Positions 14,106 to 22,391 of a stretch of 30,165 bases of DNA are shown here, piece after piece. The DNA comes from a virus. The notes beneath the pieces were generated by a model, which did not search any database, was not told the DNA's origin, and saw nothing but the letters and a program-made list of their open reading frames with translations. The stretch is from positions 1 to 30,165 of IMG/VR virus record IMGVR_UViG_3300045971_000382; one strand, given 5' to 3'. Position 1 is the first letter of the stretch, and each line of letters opens with the position of its first letter. A program made the translations under genes and the position numbers.

Positions 14106-14228
14106 ATGGCTACTAAATTTAAGCCTTTTGAACGCTCCCCCAAAGACAATGAGCGCAAAGCTCCCGGCAAAGAGGGCAGCAAGCGCGAAGAGAAGTTCGA
14201 CGCTAAACAAAAGCCAAAGAAAAAATAA
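14106..14228 (+). CDS. 40-residue lysine-rich protein between terminase and portal
   Basis: A short gene reading MATKFKPFERSPKDNERKAP and ending in FDAKQKPKKK: 40 residues with 13 lysines and many acidic residues, probably disordered. Support comes from AAGGAAA before the ATG, a start 9 bp after the terminase stop, and a TAATG overlap with the portal start that fills the gap exactly. Tiny basic proteins at this place are common in P22-like and related phages; the function is unknown to me, perhaps DNA or portal assembly related. Confidence 0.75.
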   Translation: MATKFKPFERSPKDNERKAPGKEGSKREEKFDAKQKPKKK

Positions 14229-16375
14229 TGGCACAGAGCAAGGAAGACAAGGATCTCCTCTCACTGGCCAGGAAGAGGATGACGGTAGCCGTCTCCGCTT
14301 ATTCTGATTCCCGTGAAGATGAGATTGATGACCAACGCTTCAACGCCGGGTCACCTGACAACCATTGGCAATGGCCAGCGGATGTCCTAGCGACTCGCGG
14401 ATCAGTTCAAGGACAGACGATCAATGCTCGTCCTTGCATCACGATCAACAAGCTCCCCCAACACGTCAAACAGGTCACGAATGACCAGCGCCAGAATCGT
14501 CCAGCCGGAAAGGTCATCCCTGCGGATGATAGTGCTGATGACGACGTCGCTGAGATCTTTGATGGCATGGTTCGGTACATCGAGTACTCGTCCGACGCCG
14601 ACATCGCCTATGACACCGCTTGCGACAACCAGGTAACCTTCGGCGAAGGCTACTGGCGCATCACTACCAAATACTGCAACGAGAACTCATTCGAGCAAGA
14701 CATTCGGATTGACCGGATTCGGAACTCCTTCTCAGTCTTCATGGATCCGTTGATCCAGGACCCATGCGGCGCGGACGCCCAATGGTGCTTCATCACTGAA
14801 GACTTGCTCAAGGAAGACTATGAGCGCCAGTTCCCAAATGCTGCTCCTATATCCTCTCTCCTGCAGCAAAGCGTCGGAGATCAATCTGTAGGACAGTGGC
14901 TAGGCAGCGAGACAGTCCGAGTTGCTGATTACTACTACATCGACCATCGTCCTGGAACTCTGAATGAGTACGTGGACGGTTCGACTGCGGTTGCCGGATC
15001 CCTTGATGCCAAGGCCGCAGAGCAGATCGGCTTGACAGTCAAGCGCAGCCGCAAGATCGACATGAAGGTAGTCAAGGTCTGCCGCATCAATGGATTCGAG
15101 GTTCTCGAGTCTAACGATTGGGCAGGCAAGTACATCCCAGTCATCCGAGTTGTAGGGAATGAATATGAGATTGATGGACAGCTTTATGTGTCTGGTCTTA
15201 TCCGCAATGCAAAGGATGCTCAGCGGATGTACAACTACTGGGTATCACAGGAAGCTGAGATGCTCGCGCTCGCTCCCAAGGCTCCGTTCATCGGCTATGG
15301 TGGCCAGTTCGAAGGCTATGAGCAGCAGTGGAAGACTGCCAACACTACAAACTGGCCATATTTGGAGGCGAATCCGGATGTGACCGACGGGCAAGGCAAC
15401 CCCTTGCCGCTGCCTCAGCGTTCCGCTCCTCCAATGGCTTCCAGTGGCCTATTACAGGCCAAAGCTGGTGCTGCTGACGATATTAAGGCCACTACAGGCC
15501 AATATGACTCCTCCTTAGGCCAGACATCGAATGAACGTTCAGGAAAAGCTATCCTTGCTCGTGAGAGGCAGAGTGACACAGGCACTTACCATTTTGTGGA
15601 CAATTACGCTCGTGCTGTTCGTTACAGTACCCGCCAGGTGGTGGATCTGATCCCCAAGATCTACGACACAGCTCGTGTGGCACAGATCATTGGTATTGAC
15701 GGCAAGACCGACTCCGCACAGATTGATCCAGCTCAGCCTGAAGCAGTGAAGACGATCCAGGATGAGAACGGGATCACTATCAAGAAGATCTACAACCCCA
15801 GCGTCGGCAAGTACGATGTGCGGGTAACGACAGGTCCGAGCTACATGACTAAGAGGCAAGAGTCTCTCGAAGGCATGGCTCAACTGCTCCAAGGTAATCC
15901 TGAGCTATGGGCTGTGGCTGGTGACTTGTTCATCAAGCACATGGACTGGCCAGGCGCAGATGAGATTGCCTCCCGCTTCTCGAAGACTATTGATCCGAAG
16001 CTCCTGGCTGGTGACGACGTCTCTCCTGAACTCCAGGCAGCACAGAAACAGATCCAAGGCATGGGTCAGGAGATGGACCAGATGCACCAGATGCTGCAGA
16101 ATGTCCAGAAGTCACTGGATGTGCAGGAGCAAGAGCGCAAGGACTATGAGGCCCAGATCAAGGCCTATGATGCCGAGACCAAGCGAATCACTGCCATGGC
16201 CGCTGCAATGACTCCTGAGCAGATTCAGGACATTGTGCTTGGTACTGTCCATGGTATGATCACAAGCGGTGACTTGCACAGCCCCTCACTCCATGATGCT
16301 TTGACAGCCGGACCAGCTGAACCGGCTGAGCCACAATCGGAACCCACACAACCTGAACCTCAAGGAGACATGTAA
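14228..16375 (+). CDS. Portal protein, P22-like
   Basis: The 715-residue portal, close to P22 gp1 in length (725). It forms the dodecameric DNA channel at the capsid vertex, where terminase docks and the tail is built. Recognisable segments are the N-terminal SAYSDSREDEIDDQRFNAG, CITINKLPQHVKQVTNDQRQNRP, the DNQVTFGEGYWRITTKY strand, NSFSVFMDP, the stem region with QEAEMLALAPKAPFIG and GKAILARERQSDTGTYHFVD, and a long C-terminal helical barrel-like end rich in Gln and Met (about 600-670). The C-terminus is Pro/Glu-rich. It starts on the stop of the 40-aa gene and is followed directly by the 98-aa gene. Confidence 0.94.
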   Translation: MAQSKEDKDLLSLARKRMTVAVSAYSDSREDEIDDQRFNAGSPDNHWQWPADVLATRGSVQGQTINARPCITINKLPQHVKQVTNDQRQNRPAGKVIPADDSADDDVAEIFDGMVRYIEYSSDADIAYDTACDNQVTFGEGYWRITTKYCNENSFEQDIRIDRIRNSFSVFMDPLIQDPCGADAQWCFITEDLLKEDYERQFPNAAPISSLLQQSVGDQSVGQWLGSETVRVADYYYIDHRPGTLNEYVDGSTAVAGSLDAKAAEQIGLTVKRSRKIDMKVVKVCRINGFEVLESNDWAGKYIPVIRVVGNEYEIDGQLYVSGLIRNAKDAQRMYNYWVSQEAEMLALAPKAPFIGYGGQFEGYEQQWKTANTTNWPYLEANPDVTDGQGNPLPLPQRSAPPMASSGLLQAKAGAADDIKATTGQYDSSLGQTSNERSGKAILARERQSDTGTYHFVDNYARAVRYSTRQVVDLIPKIYDTARVAQIIGIDGKTDSAQIDPAQPEAVKTIQDENGITIKKIYNPSVGKYDVRVTTGPSYMTKRQESLEGMAQLLQGNPELWAVAGDLFIKHMDWPGADEIASRFSKTIDPKLLAGDDVSPELQAAQKQIQGMGQEMDQMHQMLQNVQKSLDVQEQERKDYEAQIKAYDAETKRITAMAAAMTPEQIQDIVLGTVHGMITSGDLHSPSLHDALTAGPAEPAEPQSEPTQPEPQGDM

Positions 16376-16672
16376 ATGCCCTCTCTAAATAATGTCATCC
16401 GTCGTCCTATCTATGGCACGGGTCAGAAGGTGGCTTACACAGGAACTGCTGGTTCAGTGACTGTTCCACCATACACACAGTCAGTGATGCTTTGGTGCTC
16501 CACCGTCGCACTGGTGCGAGTCGGCGCAGTGGCTACTGCCGCTGACTTGCCTATCCCGGCGAATGCCCCGATCATCATCCCTATCGGCAACACCGACGGA
16601 GGCCCCATCACTGTATCTGCAGTCCAGGACTCGACAGGTGGGACGATGTATGTCATAGCGATGGCGGACTAA
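16376..16672 (+). CDS. Small beta-rich virion-like protein
   Basis: A 98-residue protein with alternating hydrophobic strands (SVTVPPYTQSVMLWC, ALVRVGAV, APIIIPIG, PITVSAVQ, TMYVIAMAD). Proteins of this size and pattern are often seen near portal and capsid genes in tailed phages and may decorate the head, but I cannot assign a role. The ATG directly follows the portal stop, with AAGGAG at good spacing. Confidence 0.7.
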   Translation: MPSLNNVIRRPIYGTGQKVAYTGTAGSVTVPPYTQSVMLWCSTVALVRVGAVATAADLPIPANAPIIIPIGNTDGGPITVSAVQDSTGGTMYVIAMAD

Positions 16673-16675
16673 ATC

Positions 16676-17197
16676 ATGTTCCTCAGCACTCCATCCATCA
16701 GCCCTGACGCCCTTGCCGACATTGGCAAGATCACTTCGGCCGACTTGGCCACAATCGCTCTTGCAGTGAATGGCTCCTTTGATGTGCGGATCAAGGAGCT
16801 ATCTGACCTGAAGGCCGAGATCGACAAGTCCAACACAATCGCCAAGTCAATCGCTGCCGCTGCCAAATTGGAAGCTGCTTCAGCCTCCAAATTGGACCTG
16901 CTCGTCCAGCGTGAGGCCAAGATTGAAGAGCAAGAAGCCTCGCTCGCTAAGCGTGAGACCGAGATCACGCTTAATAAGGCCCAGATTGCTAAGCGTGAGG
17001 AGGCTGCAGCGGCTCGTGAGGACTTCCTCGCCGCCACGATCATCAAGACCGAGGCTGCGCAAGTGTCTGCCCAGAACCGTATTGACCACAGCCAGAATGA
17101 ACTGAACATGGCTGTTGCTAAGCTCACACAGGACAGAGTCGAGCTGGAACAGGCCAAGATCGAGTTCAACGCTAAGCTGGTCGCTCTGAGAGCATAA
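16676..17197 (+). CDS. Coiled-coil protein in the head gene cluster
   Basis: A 173-residue protein, almost wholly helical after residue 20, with heptad patterns from about 35 to 170 (for example IKELSDLKAEIDKSNTIAKS and REAKIEEQEASLAKRETEI). There is no signal peptide or membrane segment. A coiled-coil next to the portal could be an assembly factor or an internal head protein. The better scaffold candidate is the gene at 19164, directly before coat, so I do not call this one scaffold. Confidence 0.72.
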   Translation: MFLSTPSISPDALADIGKITSADLATIALAVNGSFDVRIKELSDLKAEIDKSNTIAKSIAAAAKLEAASASKLDLLVQREAKIEEQEASLAKRETEITLNKAQIAKREEAAAAREDFLAATIIKTEAAQVSAQNRIDHSQNELNMAVAKLTQDRVELEQAKIEFNAKLVALRA

Positions 17198-17198
17198 A

Positions 17199-17612
17199 AT
17201 GGCAACATATAACAAAGTCCCTGGCGCTATCGCCATATTGAACGCGGCAGTTAACAATGCCACTGACCAATGGGCCTTTGCTCTTGCGTTGACTGCCCCT
17301 GCCGGGACTACGTTCACTGCTGGAACCACTGACCTGGCTACCTCTGGTGGATACACTGCAGGTGGTACCAACGTCTCTACTACATCGTCTGCTGAAGCAG
17401 GTGGCACATACAAACTGATTCTAGGGGTCCCAGGACTCTGGACTGCTTCAGTTGGTGGCTTCACTTTCCGGTATGTGATCCTGGTCGACAAGACTCAGAA
17501 CTTGAATGTTGGCTACTGGGACTACGGTGCAAATGTGGTGATGAACGGGGCGAACTCGGACACCTTCCAATTCACTCCAGATACCACCAACGGTGTCTAC
17601 ACTGAGGTTTAA
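17199..17612 (+). CDS. Virion-associated hypothetical protein
   Basis: A 137-residue Gly/Thr/Ala-rich beta protein. The core (WAFALALTAPAGTTF, then YKLILGVPGLWTASVGGFTF and RYVILVDKTQ) matches a type of small structural protein seen in phage head gene clusters; I know no proven function. It begins one base after the previous gene's stop and ends two bases before the next start. Confidence 0.7.
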   Translation: MATYNKVPGAIAILNAAVNNATDQWAFALALTAPAGTTFTAGTTDLATSGGYTAGGTNVSTTSSAEAGGTYKLILGVPGLWTASVGGFTFRYVILVDKTQNLNVGYWDYGANVVMNGANSDTFQFTPDTTNGVYTEV

Positions 17613-17614
17613 TT

Positions 17615-18286
17615 ATGGCAGCTAAGACCGACCAAGTCATCATCCTGCCTCTTGACACAGGCAATACTGGTAAGAAGATACGCACCAAAGAGAGTGTCGT
17701 TGGTGCTAATACAGTTGAAGAGTACTTTTTCATACCGAGTTCTGAGCGTAGCACCACAGGGCAGTACAAGTTCGTTATCCCTGCTCAAGCTATCCCAACG
17801 GCCGTCCACACGGGCACCACGACAGGTTTCTTCTATCTAATCAATCCTCTGACTTCCACAGTCAAGATTGCGATTGATAGACTCTCTTTTAGGTCAAACT
17901 TCAGCACCACGCTTGCTGTTGATCTGATCGCCCCGCTGATCCATGTTTCTAGAATCTCATTCACCGGGACTCTCTCGGCAGCAACAACAACTCCAGCTAA
18001 ACGAGCTACTGCGGATGCGGCTGCTCAAGGACTAATCTCAATCGCGTCAACTGGACTAACTGTTACCAACGTCGCTAACTGCTTTGGCTTGATTGGCCAG
18101 ACGATGGACTTGCTGACTGGTGGAGCAGGACACTGGAATCCAGTTATTGATGAGTGGAACCCTGGTGGTGAGGATGATGAGCTTATTCTTGCAGCGGGAG
18201 AAGGCATAGTTGTTTGGTCTACCCTTGCAGTCACGACGGCCAACCGTAAGCTCATGATCACTGGGGCCTGGTTCGAGTTCAACTAG
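17615..18286 (+). CDS. Virion-associated hypothetical protein
   Basis: A 223-residue beta-rich protein of unknown function. Its N-terminus (QVIILPLDTGNTGKKIRT) and the C-terminal segment DELILAAGEGIVVWSTLAV followed by LMITGAWFEFN are typical of phage structural proteins, possibly head-fibre or decoration proteins. A GAGG lies before the ATG. It is part of the five-gene insertion between portal and scaffold. Confidence 0.68.
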   Translation: MAAKTDQVIILPLDTGNTGKKIRTKESVVGANTVEEYFFIPSSERSTTGQYKFVIPAQAIPTAVHTGTTTGFFYLINPLTSTVKIAIDRLSFRSNFSTTLAVDLIAPLIHVSRISFTGTLSAATTTPAKRATADAAAQGLISIASTGLTVTNVANCFGLIGQTMDLLTGGAGHWNPVIDEWNPGGEDDELILAAGEGIVVWSTLAVTTANRKLMITGAWFEFN

Positions 18287-18294
18287 GGTAGATA

Positions 18295-19122
18295 ATGGCT
18301 TTCACGCTCATTGACGGCGTTATCGCCAATGATGCGTTTGCGACCCCCGCCACCGCGGGTACATCACAATTAGTTGATGGCATCAACAACCAGGCTTTTC
18401 AGACAGCAGCCACAGCCACTGCGCAGCCTGTAGATGGAGTCCTCGGCCTAACCACTTGGACATTTAGTGGTGGAGGCACAGTCAATTACATATTGGCTGG
18501 TGCTGCAGGCTCTTACGCTATCTCTGGCCAAGCTGGAGTCTTCAGCTTCAACCGGAAGCTGGCTGGTGCCGCAGGCTCCTATGCTATTACAGGCTTGGCT
18601 GGATCCTTCCAGTTCAATAGAAAGCTGGCTGGGGCTGCAGGCTCTTATGCTATTACAGGCAATGCAGCCACCCTGACTTACACACCCGGGGCAGCGACAG
18701 TTAACTATGTCCTGTTCGGAGCGAACGGGGCCTATTCCTTAACTGGCAATGCAGCAACCTTTGCTGTGACCAAAAAGATGACAGGAGCGACAGGCTCTTA
18801 CATACTGACCGGCAACGCAGCCACATTCACAGTCGGAAGACAACTTGCTGGGGCTGCAGGCTCCTATGCGATTACAGGTCAGTCTGGAACATTCCAAGTT
18901 AGCCGGAACCTTGGAGGAGCGACCGGGTCATATTCGATCACTGGCCAGAATGCGGCATTGACATACACCCCAGGAGCTGGGACAATCAATTACACCATGA
19001 CAGGTTCCCCAGGATCGTACAGTATTACGGGGACAGATGCGACAATGATTTATAGTGGCGCTGTGCCGTCATTTGTGATCTATAATATCGCAATGTTTGG
19101 AATAGGCCCGTTAAACGGCTAA
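18295..19122 (+). CDS. Repeat-built virion candidate with 22-residue repeats
   Basis: A 275-residue protein made almost entirely of repeats. The N-terminus has three short units of the form (I/V)DGVxxxAFxTxATA (residues 6-50). Residues 65-254 hold eight units following LAGAAGSYAITGxAxxFxxxR, starting at about 65, 88, 110, 138, 161, 183, 205 and 233. Spacing is 22-23, except after the third and seventh, where an added TYTPGAxTxN makes 28. Codon choice varies among units while the protein is conserved, so the units are selected rather than freshly duplicated. A beta-solenoid or fibre fold is likely by inference. No signal peptide is visible. It lies in the head cluster just before scaffold. Confidence 0.78.
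   Translation: MAFTLIDGVIANDAFATPATAGTSQLVDGINNQAFQTAATATAQPVDGVLGLTTWTFSGGGTVNYILAGAAGSYAISGQAGVFSFNRKLAGAAGSYAITGLAGSFQFNRKLAGAAGSYAITGNAATLTYTPGAATVNYVLFGANGAYSLTGNAATFAVTKKMTGATGSYILTGNAATFTVGRQLAGAAGSYAITGQSGTFQVSRNLGGATGSYSITGQNAALTYTPGAGTINYTMTGSPGSYSITGTDATMIYSGAVPSFVIYNIAMFGIGPLNG
18487..19056 (+). repeat. Coding tandem repeats (8 units) within the repeat-built gene
   Basis: Eight units of about 66-84 bp encode the GAAGSYAITG-type repeat. Short DNA blocks such as GGCTCTTATGCTATTACAGG recur nearly unchanged in the second and third units, while others differ at third positions. Confidence 0.8.
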
Positions 19123-19163
19123 CATGTACTGGCGCAAACACCAGGGATTCTCAAGGAATCAAG

Positions 19164-19922
19164 ATGGACCCGGAAGTAGTTGAAGTAGTAGCGGAAGTAC
19201 CCGCGTCAGACACTGGTGTTACGGCAACGCCTGCGTCCGAAGTAGTTACGCCGGTAGAAAGCCCCGTTGAGGCAGTAAAGACCTTCACACAAGAAGAGCT
19301 TGATGCAGCAATTGGCAAACGACTTGCTCGAGAGCAGCGTAAATGGGAACGTGAACGCCAAGTTGCAACTCCTGCACCTGCGCCAGTAGACGACCTGAAG
19401 ATTGAACAGTTCGAGACCCCTGAGGCTTATGCCGAAGCGAAGGCCTTGAAGATTGTTCAGGATCGGGAACTTTACCGACAGCAAACGGAAATTGCAAGCG
19501 CCTACCACGAACGTGAAGAAGATGCACGAGGAAAGTACGACGACTTCGACCAAGTCGCCTATAACCCTCAGCTCCGAATCACTGATGTGATGGCCCAGAC
19601 GATTCAATCCTCTGAGATAGGTCCTGAACTGGCCTACCACCTGGGAACGAATCCAAAGGAAGCTGATCGAATCTCCAAACTCGCTCCGCTTGTACAAGCC
19701 AGAGAGATAGGTAAGTTGGAAGCCAAATTGGTTTCTGCCCCGCCTGTCGTAAAGAAGACTTCGAGTGCGCCTGCGCCTTTTGTCCCTGTTACAGCTCGTG
19801 GACCTGCAACTCCAACCTACGATACGACCGATCCCCGGTCTATCAAGTCAATGTCGACTTCGGAATGGATTGCAGCAGAACGGGTCAGACAGATCAAGAA
19901 GCTTGAAGCAATGTCCCGTTAA
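19164..19922 (+). CDS. Scaffolding protein, P22 gp8-like
   Basis: A 252-residue, highly charged, mostly helical protein placed directly before the coat gene, as expected for an internal scaffold that directs capsid assembly and then leaves. The N-terminal 45 residues are acidic and Val/Pro/Glu-rich. TFTQEELDAAIGKRLAREQRKWERE is typical of the start of phage scaffolds, followed by helical segments to about 190, a Pro/Ala linker, and a C-terminal SIKSMSTSEWIAAERVRQIKKLEAM rich in basic residues. A basic C-terminal helix contacts coat in P22 gp8. AGGAATC precedes the ATG. P22 gp8 is 303 residues. Confidence 0.86.
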   Translation: MDPEVVEVVAEVPASDTGVTATPASEVVTPVESPVEAVKTFTQEELDAAIGKRLAREQRKWERERQVATPAPAPVDDLKIEQFETPEAYAEAKALKIVQDRELYRQQTEIASAYHEREEDARGKYDDFDQVAYNPQLRITDVMAQTIQSSEIGPELAYHLGTNPKEADRISKLAPLVQAREIGKLEAKLVSAPPVVKKTSSAPAPFVPVTARGPATPTYDTTDPRSIKSMSTSEWIAAERVRQIKKLEAMSR

Positions 19923-19946
19923 CTTCAATTCTTTCAAAGGAAAATC

Positions 19947-21167
19947 ATGAGCAATTCCCTTCTTACCATTGACATGATCACCCGGAAGTCTCTCGAGATA
20001 CTCGAGAACAACCTGGTGCTCACGCGCAATGTGAACCGGGCCTACGACGACAGCTTCGCTGTTGAAGGAGCCAAGATTGGTTCGACACTCCGCATCCGCC
20101 TGCCTGATCGTGCTAACGTGACTGACGGCGCCGCTCTAGTTGTCCAGGACGACAACGAACAGTACACGACCTTGACTGTGTCCAGCCAGAAACACATTGG
20201 CTTGAACTTCACCTCGGCTGAACTGACCATGCAGTTGGACGATTTCGCTGAACGCGTGCTCAAACCGCGTATCTCCCAGTTGGCCTCCAGCATTGACGCC
20301 GATGTGGCCTCGATCGCTTACCAAGGTATTGGCCAGTCGGTCGGTACTCCTGGTACTGTGCCTGCTACTTCCGCAGTGCTGCTTGCAGCCCAGCAGAAGA
20401 TGAATGAGTCGGCAGTGATGCAAGACCCACGTTATGTGACTGTGAATCCTGCAGCTAATGCAGGCCTCGTGGAAGGCATGAAGGGCTTCTTCAATCCCAC
20501 CGACATTATCAGCAAGCAGTTCAAGACTGGCATGATGGGTACTGGCGTATTGGGCTACAATGAGATCGCAATGTCTCAGTCGATCCCAGTCCACACCACT
20601 GGTAACTTCCCTGCTGCTCCGATTGTCTCGGCAACTGCGGCAACCGGTGACAGCACGATCTCCATGTCGTTCACCTCTGGTACGAAGACCTTGCTGAAGG
20701 GCGACGTGTTCACTGTGGCCAACGTTTATGCGGTCAATCCTCAGACTCGCCAATCGACCGGCTCTCTGCAGCAGTTCGTGGTGACAGGCAACTACGCCAC
20801 TTCCGGTGCAGCTACTGCCTTCTCCACCCCCGCTGTGAGCGTGTACCCTCCGCTGTATCCTGCTACCCATGCCTTGGCTACCGTGAATCGTATGCCTACT
20901 GCCAGTGACGTGATCACCTTTGTTGGCACTGCCAGCACCGGTTACCCACAGAACTTGGTGTACCACAAGGACGCGATCACTTTCGCTACCGCCGACTTGC
21001 TGATGCCTCAAGGCGTGGACATGGCTTCTCGCCAAAACCATAACGGCATCTCAATGCGGATCGTGCGCCAATACGACATCAACAACGACCGTATGCCTTG
21101 CCGCATCGACGTTCTGTATGGTGCCGCAGTGGTTCGTCCTCCGATGGCCGTTCGTCTCTGGGGCTAA
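19947..21167 (+). CDS. Major capsid (coat) protein, P22 gp5-like
   Basis: The 406-residue coat protein with a P22-type HK97 fold. Recognisable regions are the N-terminal TRKSLEILENNLVLTRNVNR, the YDDSFAVEGAKIGSTLRIRL strand, VSSQKHIGLNFTSAELTM, FAERVLKPRISQLASSIDAD, NPAANAGLVEGMKGFFNP and an inserted domain around 220-330 rich in Thr and Val, resembling the P22 telokin-like insertion. P22 coat is 430 residues. AAAGGAAAA lies before the ATG. Codon use looks strongly optimised (many C-ending codons), as expected for the most abundant virion protein. A strong terminator follows. Confidence 0.93.
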   Translation: MSNSLLTIDMITRKSLEILENNLVLTRNVNRAYDDSFAVEGAKIGSTLRIRLPDRANVTDGAALVVQDDNEQYTTLTVSSQKHIGLNFTSAELTMQLDDFAERVLKPRISQLASSIDADVASIAYQGIGQSVGTPGTVPATSAVLLAAQQKMNESAVMQDPRYVTVNPAANAGLVEGMKGFFNPTDIISKQFKTGMMGTGVLGYNEIAMSQSIPVHTTGNFPAAPIVSATAATGDSTISMSFTSGTKTLLKGDVFTVANVYAVNPQTRQSTGSLQQFVVTGNYATSGAATAFSTPAVSVYPPLYPATHALATVNRMPTASDVITFVGTASTGYPQNLVYHKDAITFATADLLMPQGVDMASRQNHNGISMRIVRQYDINNDRMPCRIDVLYGAAVVRPPMAVRLWG

Positions 21168-21173
21168 AAGCCT

Positions 21174-21206
21174 AAGGGGAGGAGCTCAACTCCTCCCCTT
21201 TATTTT
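21174..21206 (+). terminator. Intrinsic terminator after the coat gene
   Basis: A perfect 11-bp stem AAGGGGAGGAG (21174-21184) and CTCCTCCCCTT (21190-21200) with a 5-base loop, followed by TATTTT. It lies just downstream of the coat stop codon. Confidence 0.9.
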
Positions 21207-21229
21207 CAACATTCTTTAAGGAAATTATC

Positions 21230-21625
21230 ATGGATCTTGCTAAAGCAGGTGGTGGTTATCAAATCGGCGACGGTAATGGTAACGAAGTCTCGATGTACAT
21301 GCGTGGTGTCCCCACGGCGATCACAGCAGCTTACACGCTGACTGCGGCTGATCTGGCCAATGGCTTGATCTCAGCTACCTCCGCAGGTAGCTACGCCCTG
21401 ACGACCCTGACCGGAGCCCAACTGGATGCGCTCCTGGTCAACGCTCGTATCGGTTCCTCGTTTGACCTCTCGCTGACTCACGGCTCCGCAACCAACGTGA
21501 TCACCTTGACTGGTGGTACCGGTGTGACTGTGGTTGGCCTGGCAACTGTGACTGGTATTACCAGTGCTACCTGGACCTTCCGTAAGACAGGCGACGCAAC
21601 CTGGTCTGCCTACCGCGTAAGCTAA
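21230..21625 (+). CDS. Probable capsid decoration protein
   Basis: A 131-residue beta-rich protein. The pattern TLTAADLANGLISATSAG, then NARIGSSFDLSLTHG, VITLTGGTGVTVVG and TWTFRKTGDATWSAYRVS recurs in small proteins encoded next to coat in many tailed phages, where some decorate the head surface. No function is proven for this one. AAGGAAAT precedes the ATG. The gene is bracketed by two strong terminators, so its message depends on readthrough from the coat gene. Confidence 0.75.
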   Translation: MDLAKAGGGYQIGDGNGNEVSMYMRGVPTAITAAYTLTAADLANGLISATSAGSYALTTLTGAQLDALLVNARIGSSFDLSLTHGSATNVITLTGGTGVTVVGLATVTGITSATWTFRKTGDATWSAYRVS

Positions 21626-21640
21626 TCTACGTAGGTAAAA

Positions 21641-21668
21641 GGCCCAGCCATCCGGCTGGGCCTGTTTT
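21641..21668 (+). terminator. Intrinsic terminator after the decoration-like gene
   Basis: A perfect 9-bp GC-rich stem GGCCCAGCC (21641-21649) and GGCTGGGCC (21654-21662) with a 4-base loop, followed by TGTTTT. Four A precede it, so it may work weakly in the other direction too. Confidence 0.9.
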
Positions 21669-21680
21669 AAGGAGACTGAT

Positions 21681-22391
21681 ATGGCGACAGCCGGTGATCT
21701 GATTACAGGTGCCCTGCGCCTAATTGGTCAACTTGCGGAAGGTGAAGTCCCTTCCTCTGAGACATCAAACGACGCTTTGCTGGCTCTGAATCAGATGATT
21801 GACTCTTGGAATACCGAGCGTCTCAGCGTCTACACCACACAGGATCAAGTCTTCACTTGGCCTGCCTCTTTGATCTCCCGGACTTTAGGTCCGACTGGTG
21901 ACTTCATCGGCAATAGGCCTGTGTTGCTGGATGACTCCACGTACTTCCGAGATCCTGGCACAGGTATCTCTTACGGTATCAAGATCATCAACCAGCAACA
22001 GTATGATGGGATCGCAGTCAAGACTGTGACATCTACTTTCCCTCAGGTCATCTGGCTGAACCCCGATGTTCCCAATCTGGGGATGTTCATCTATCCAGTG
22101 CCCACAAGGGACCTGGAATGGCACTTTATCAGCGTTACAGAGATTACCCAGCCTGCGACCTTAGCAACCGATTTAGTCGTGCCTCCGGGCTATCTACGGG
22201 CCTTCCGCTTCAATCTAGCGGTGGAGATCTCGACGGAGTTCGGCGTTGAGCCTCCTCCGAACGTCTCCAGGATTGCCATGTCCTCGAAACGGAACTTGAA
22301 GAGGATCAACAATCCAGAAGACATCATGTCTCTGCCCTACTCGATCGTTGGCTCTCGTCAACGCTTCAACATCTTCGCCGGTAACTACTAA
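21681..22391 (+). CDS. Head-tail connector, P22 gp4-like
   Basis: A 236-residue protein of the P22 gp4 (tail accessory factor) type, which binds below the portal and starts tail assembly. Support comes from the N-terminal helix pair GDLITGALRLIGQLAEGE and ETSNDALLALNQMIDSWNTE, the LSVYTTQDQVFTWPAS segment, the later YLRAFRFNLAVEISTEFG and the end region RIAMSSKRNLKRIN. It is longer than P22 gp4 (166 residues), as in many relatives. AAGGAGA precedes the ATG. The stop overlaps the gp10-like start (TAATG). Confidence 0.87.
   Translation: MATAGDLITGALRLIGQLAEGEVPSSETSNDALLALNQMIDSWNTERLSVYTTQDQVFTWPASLISRTLGPTGDFIGNRPVLLDDSTYFRDPGTGISYGIKIINQQQYDGIAVKTVTSTFPQVIWLNPDVPNLGMFIYPVPTRDLEWHFISVTEITQPATLATDLVVPPGYLRAFRFNLAVEISTEFGVEPPPNVSRIAMSSKRNLKRINNPEDIMSLPYSIVGSRQRFNIFAGNY

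Noticed and set aside
19123-19181. 19-codon frame starting MYWRKHQGF before the scaffold gene
   Set aside because: Too short, overlapping the scaffold start, and without a ribosome binding site.
20136-21041. Open frame of 301 codons on the minus strand
   Set aside because: It lies opposite the coat protein gene and arises from its codon bias; the translation is His/Arg/Gly-rich without family features.
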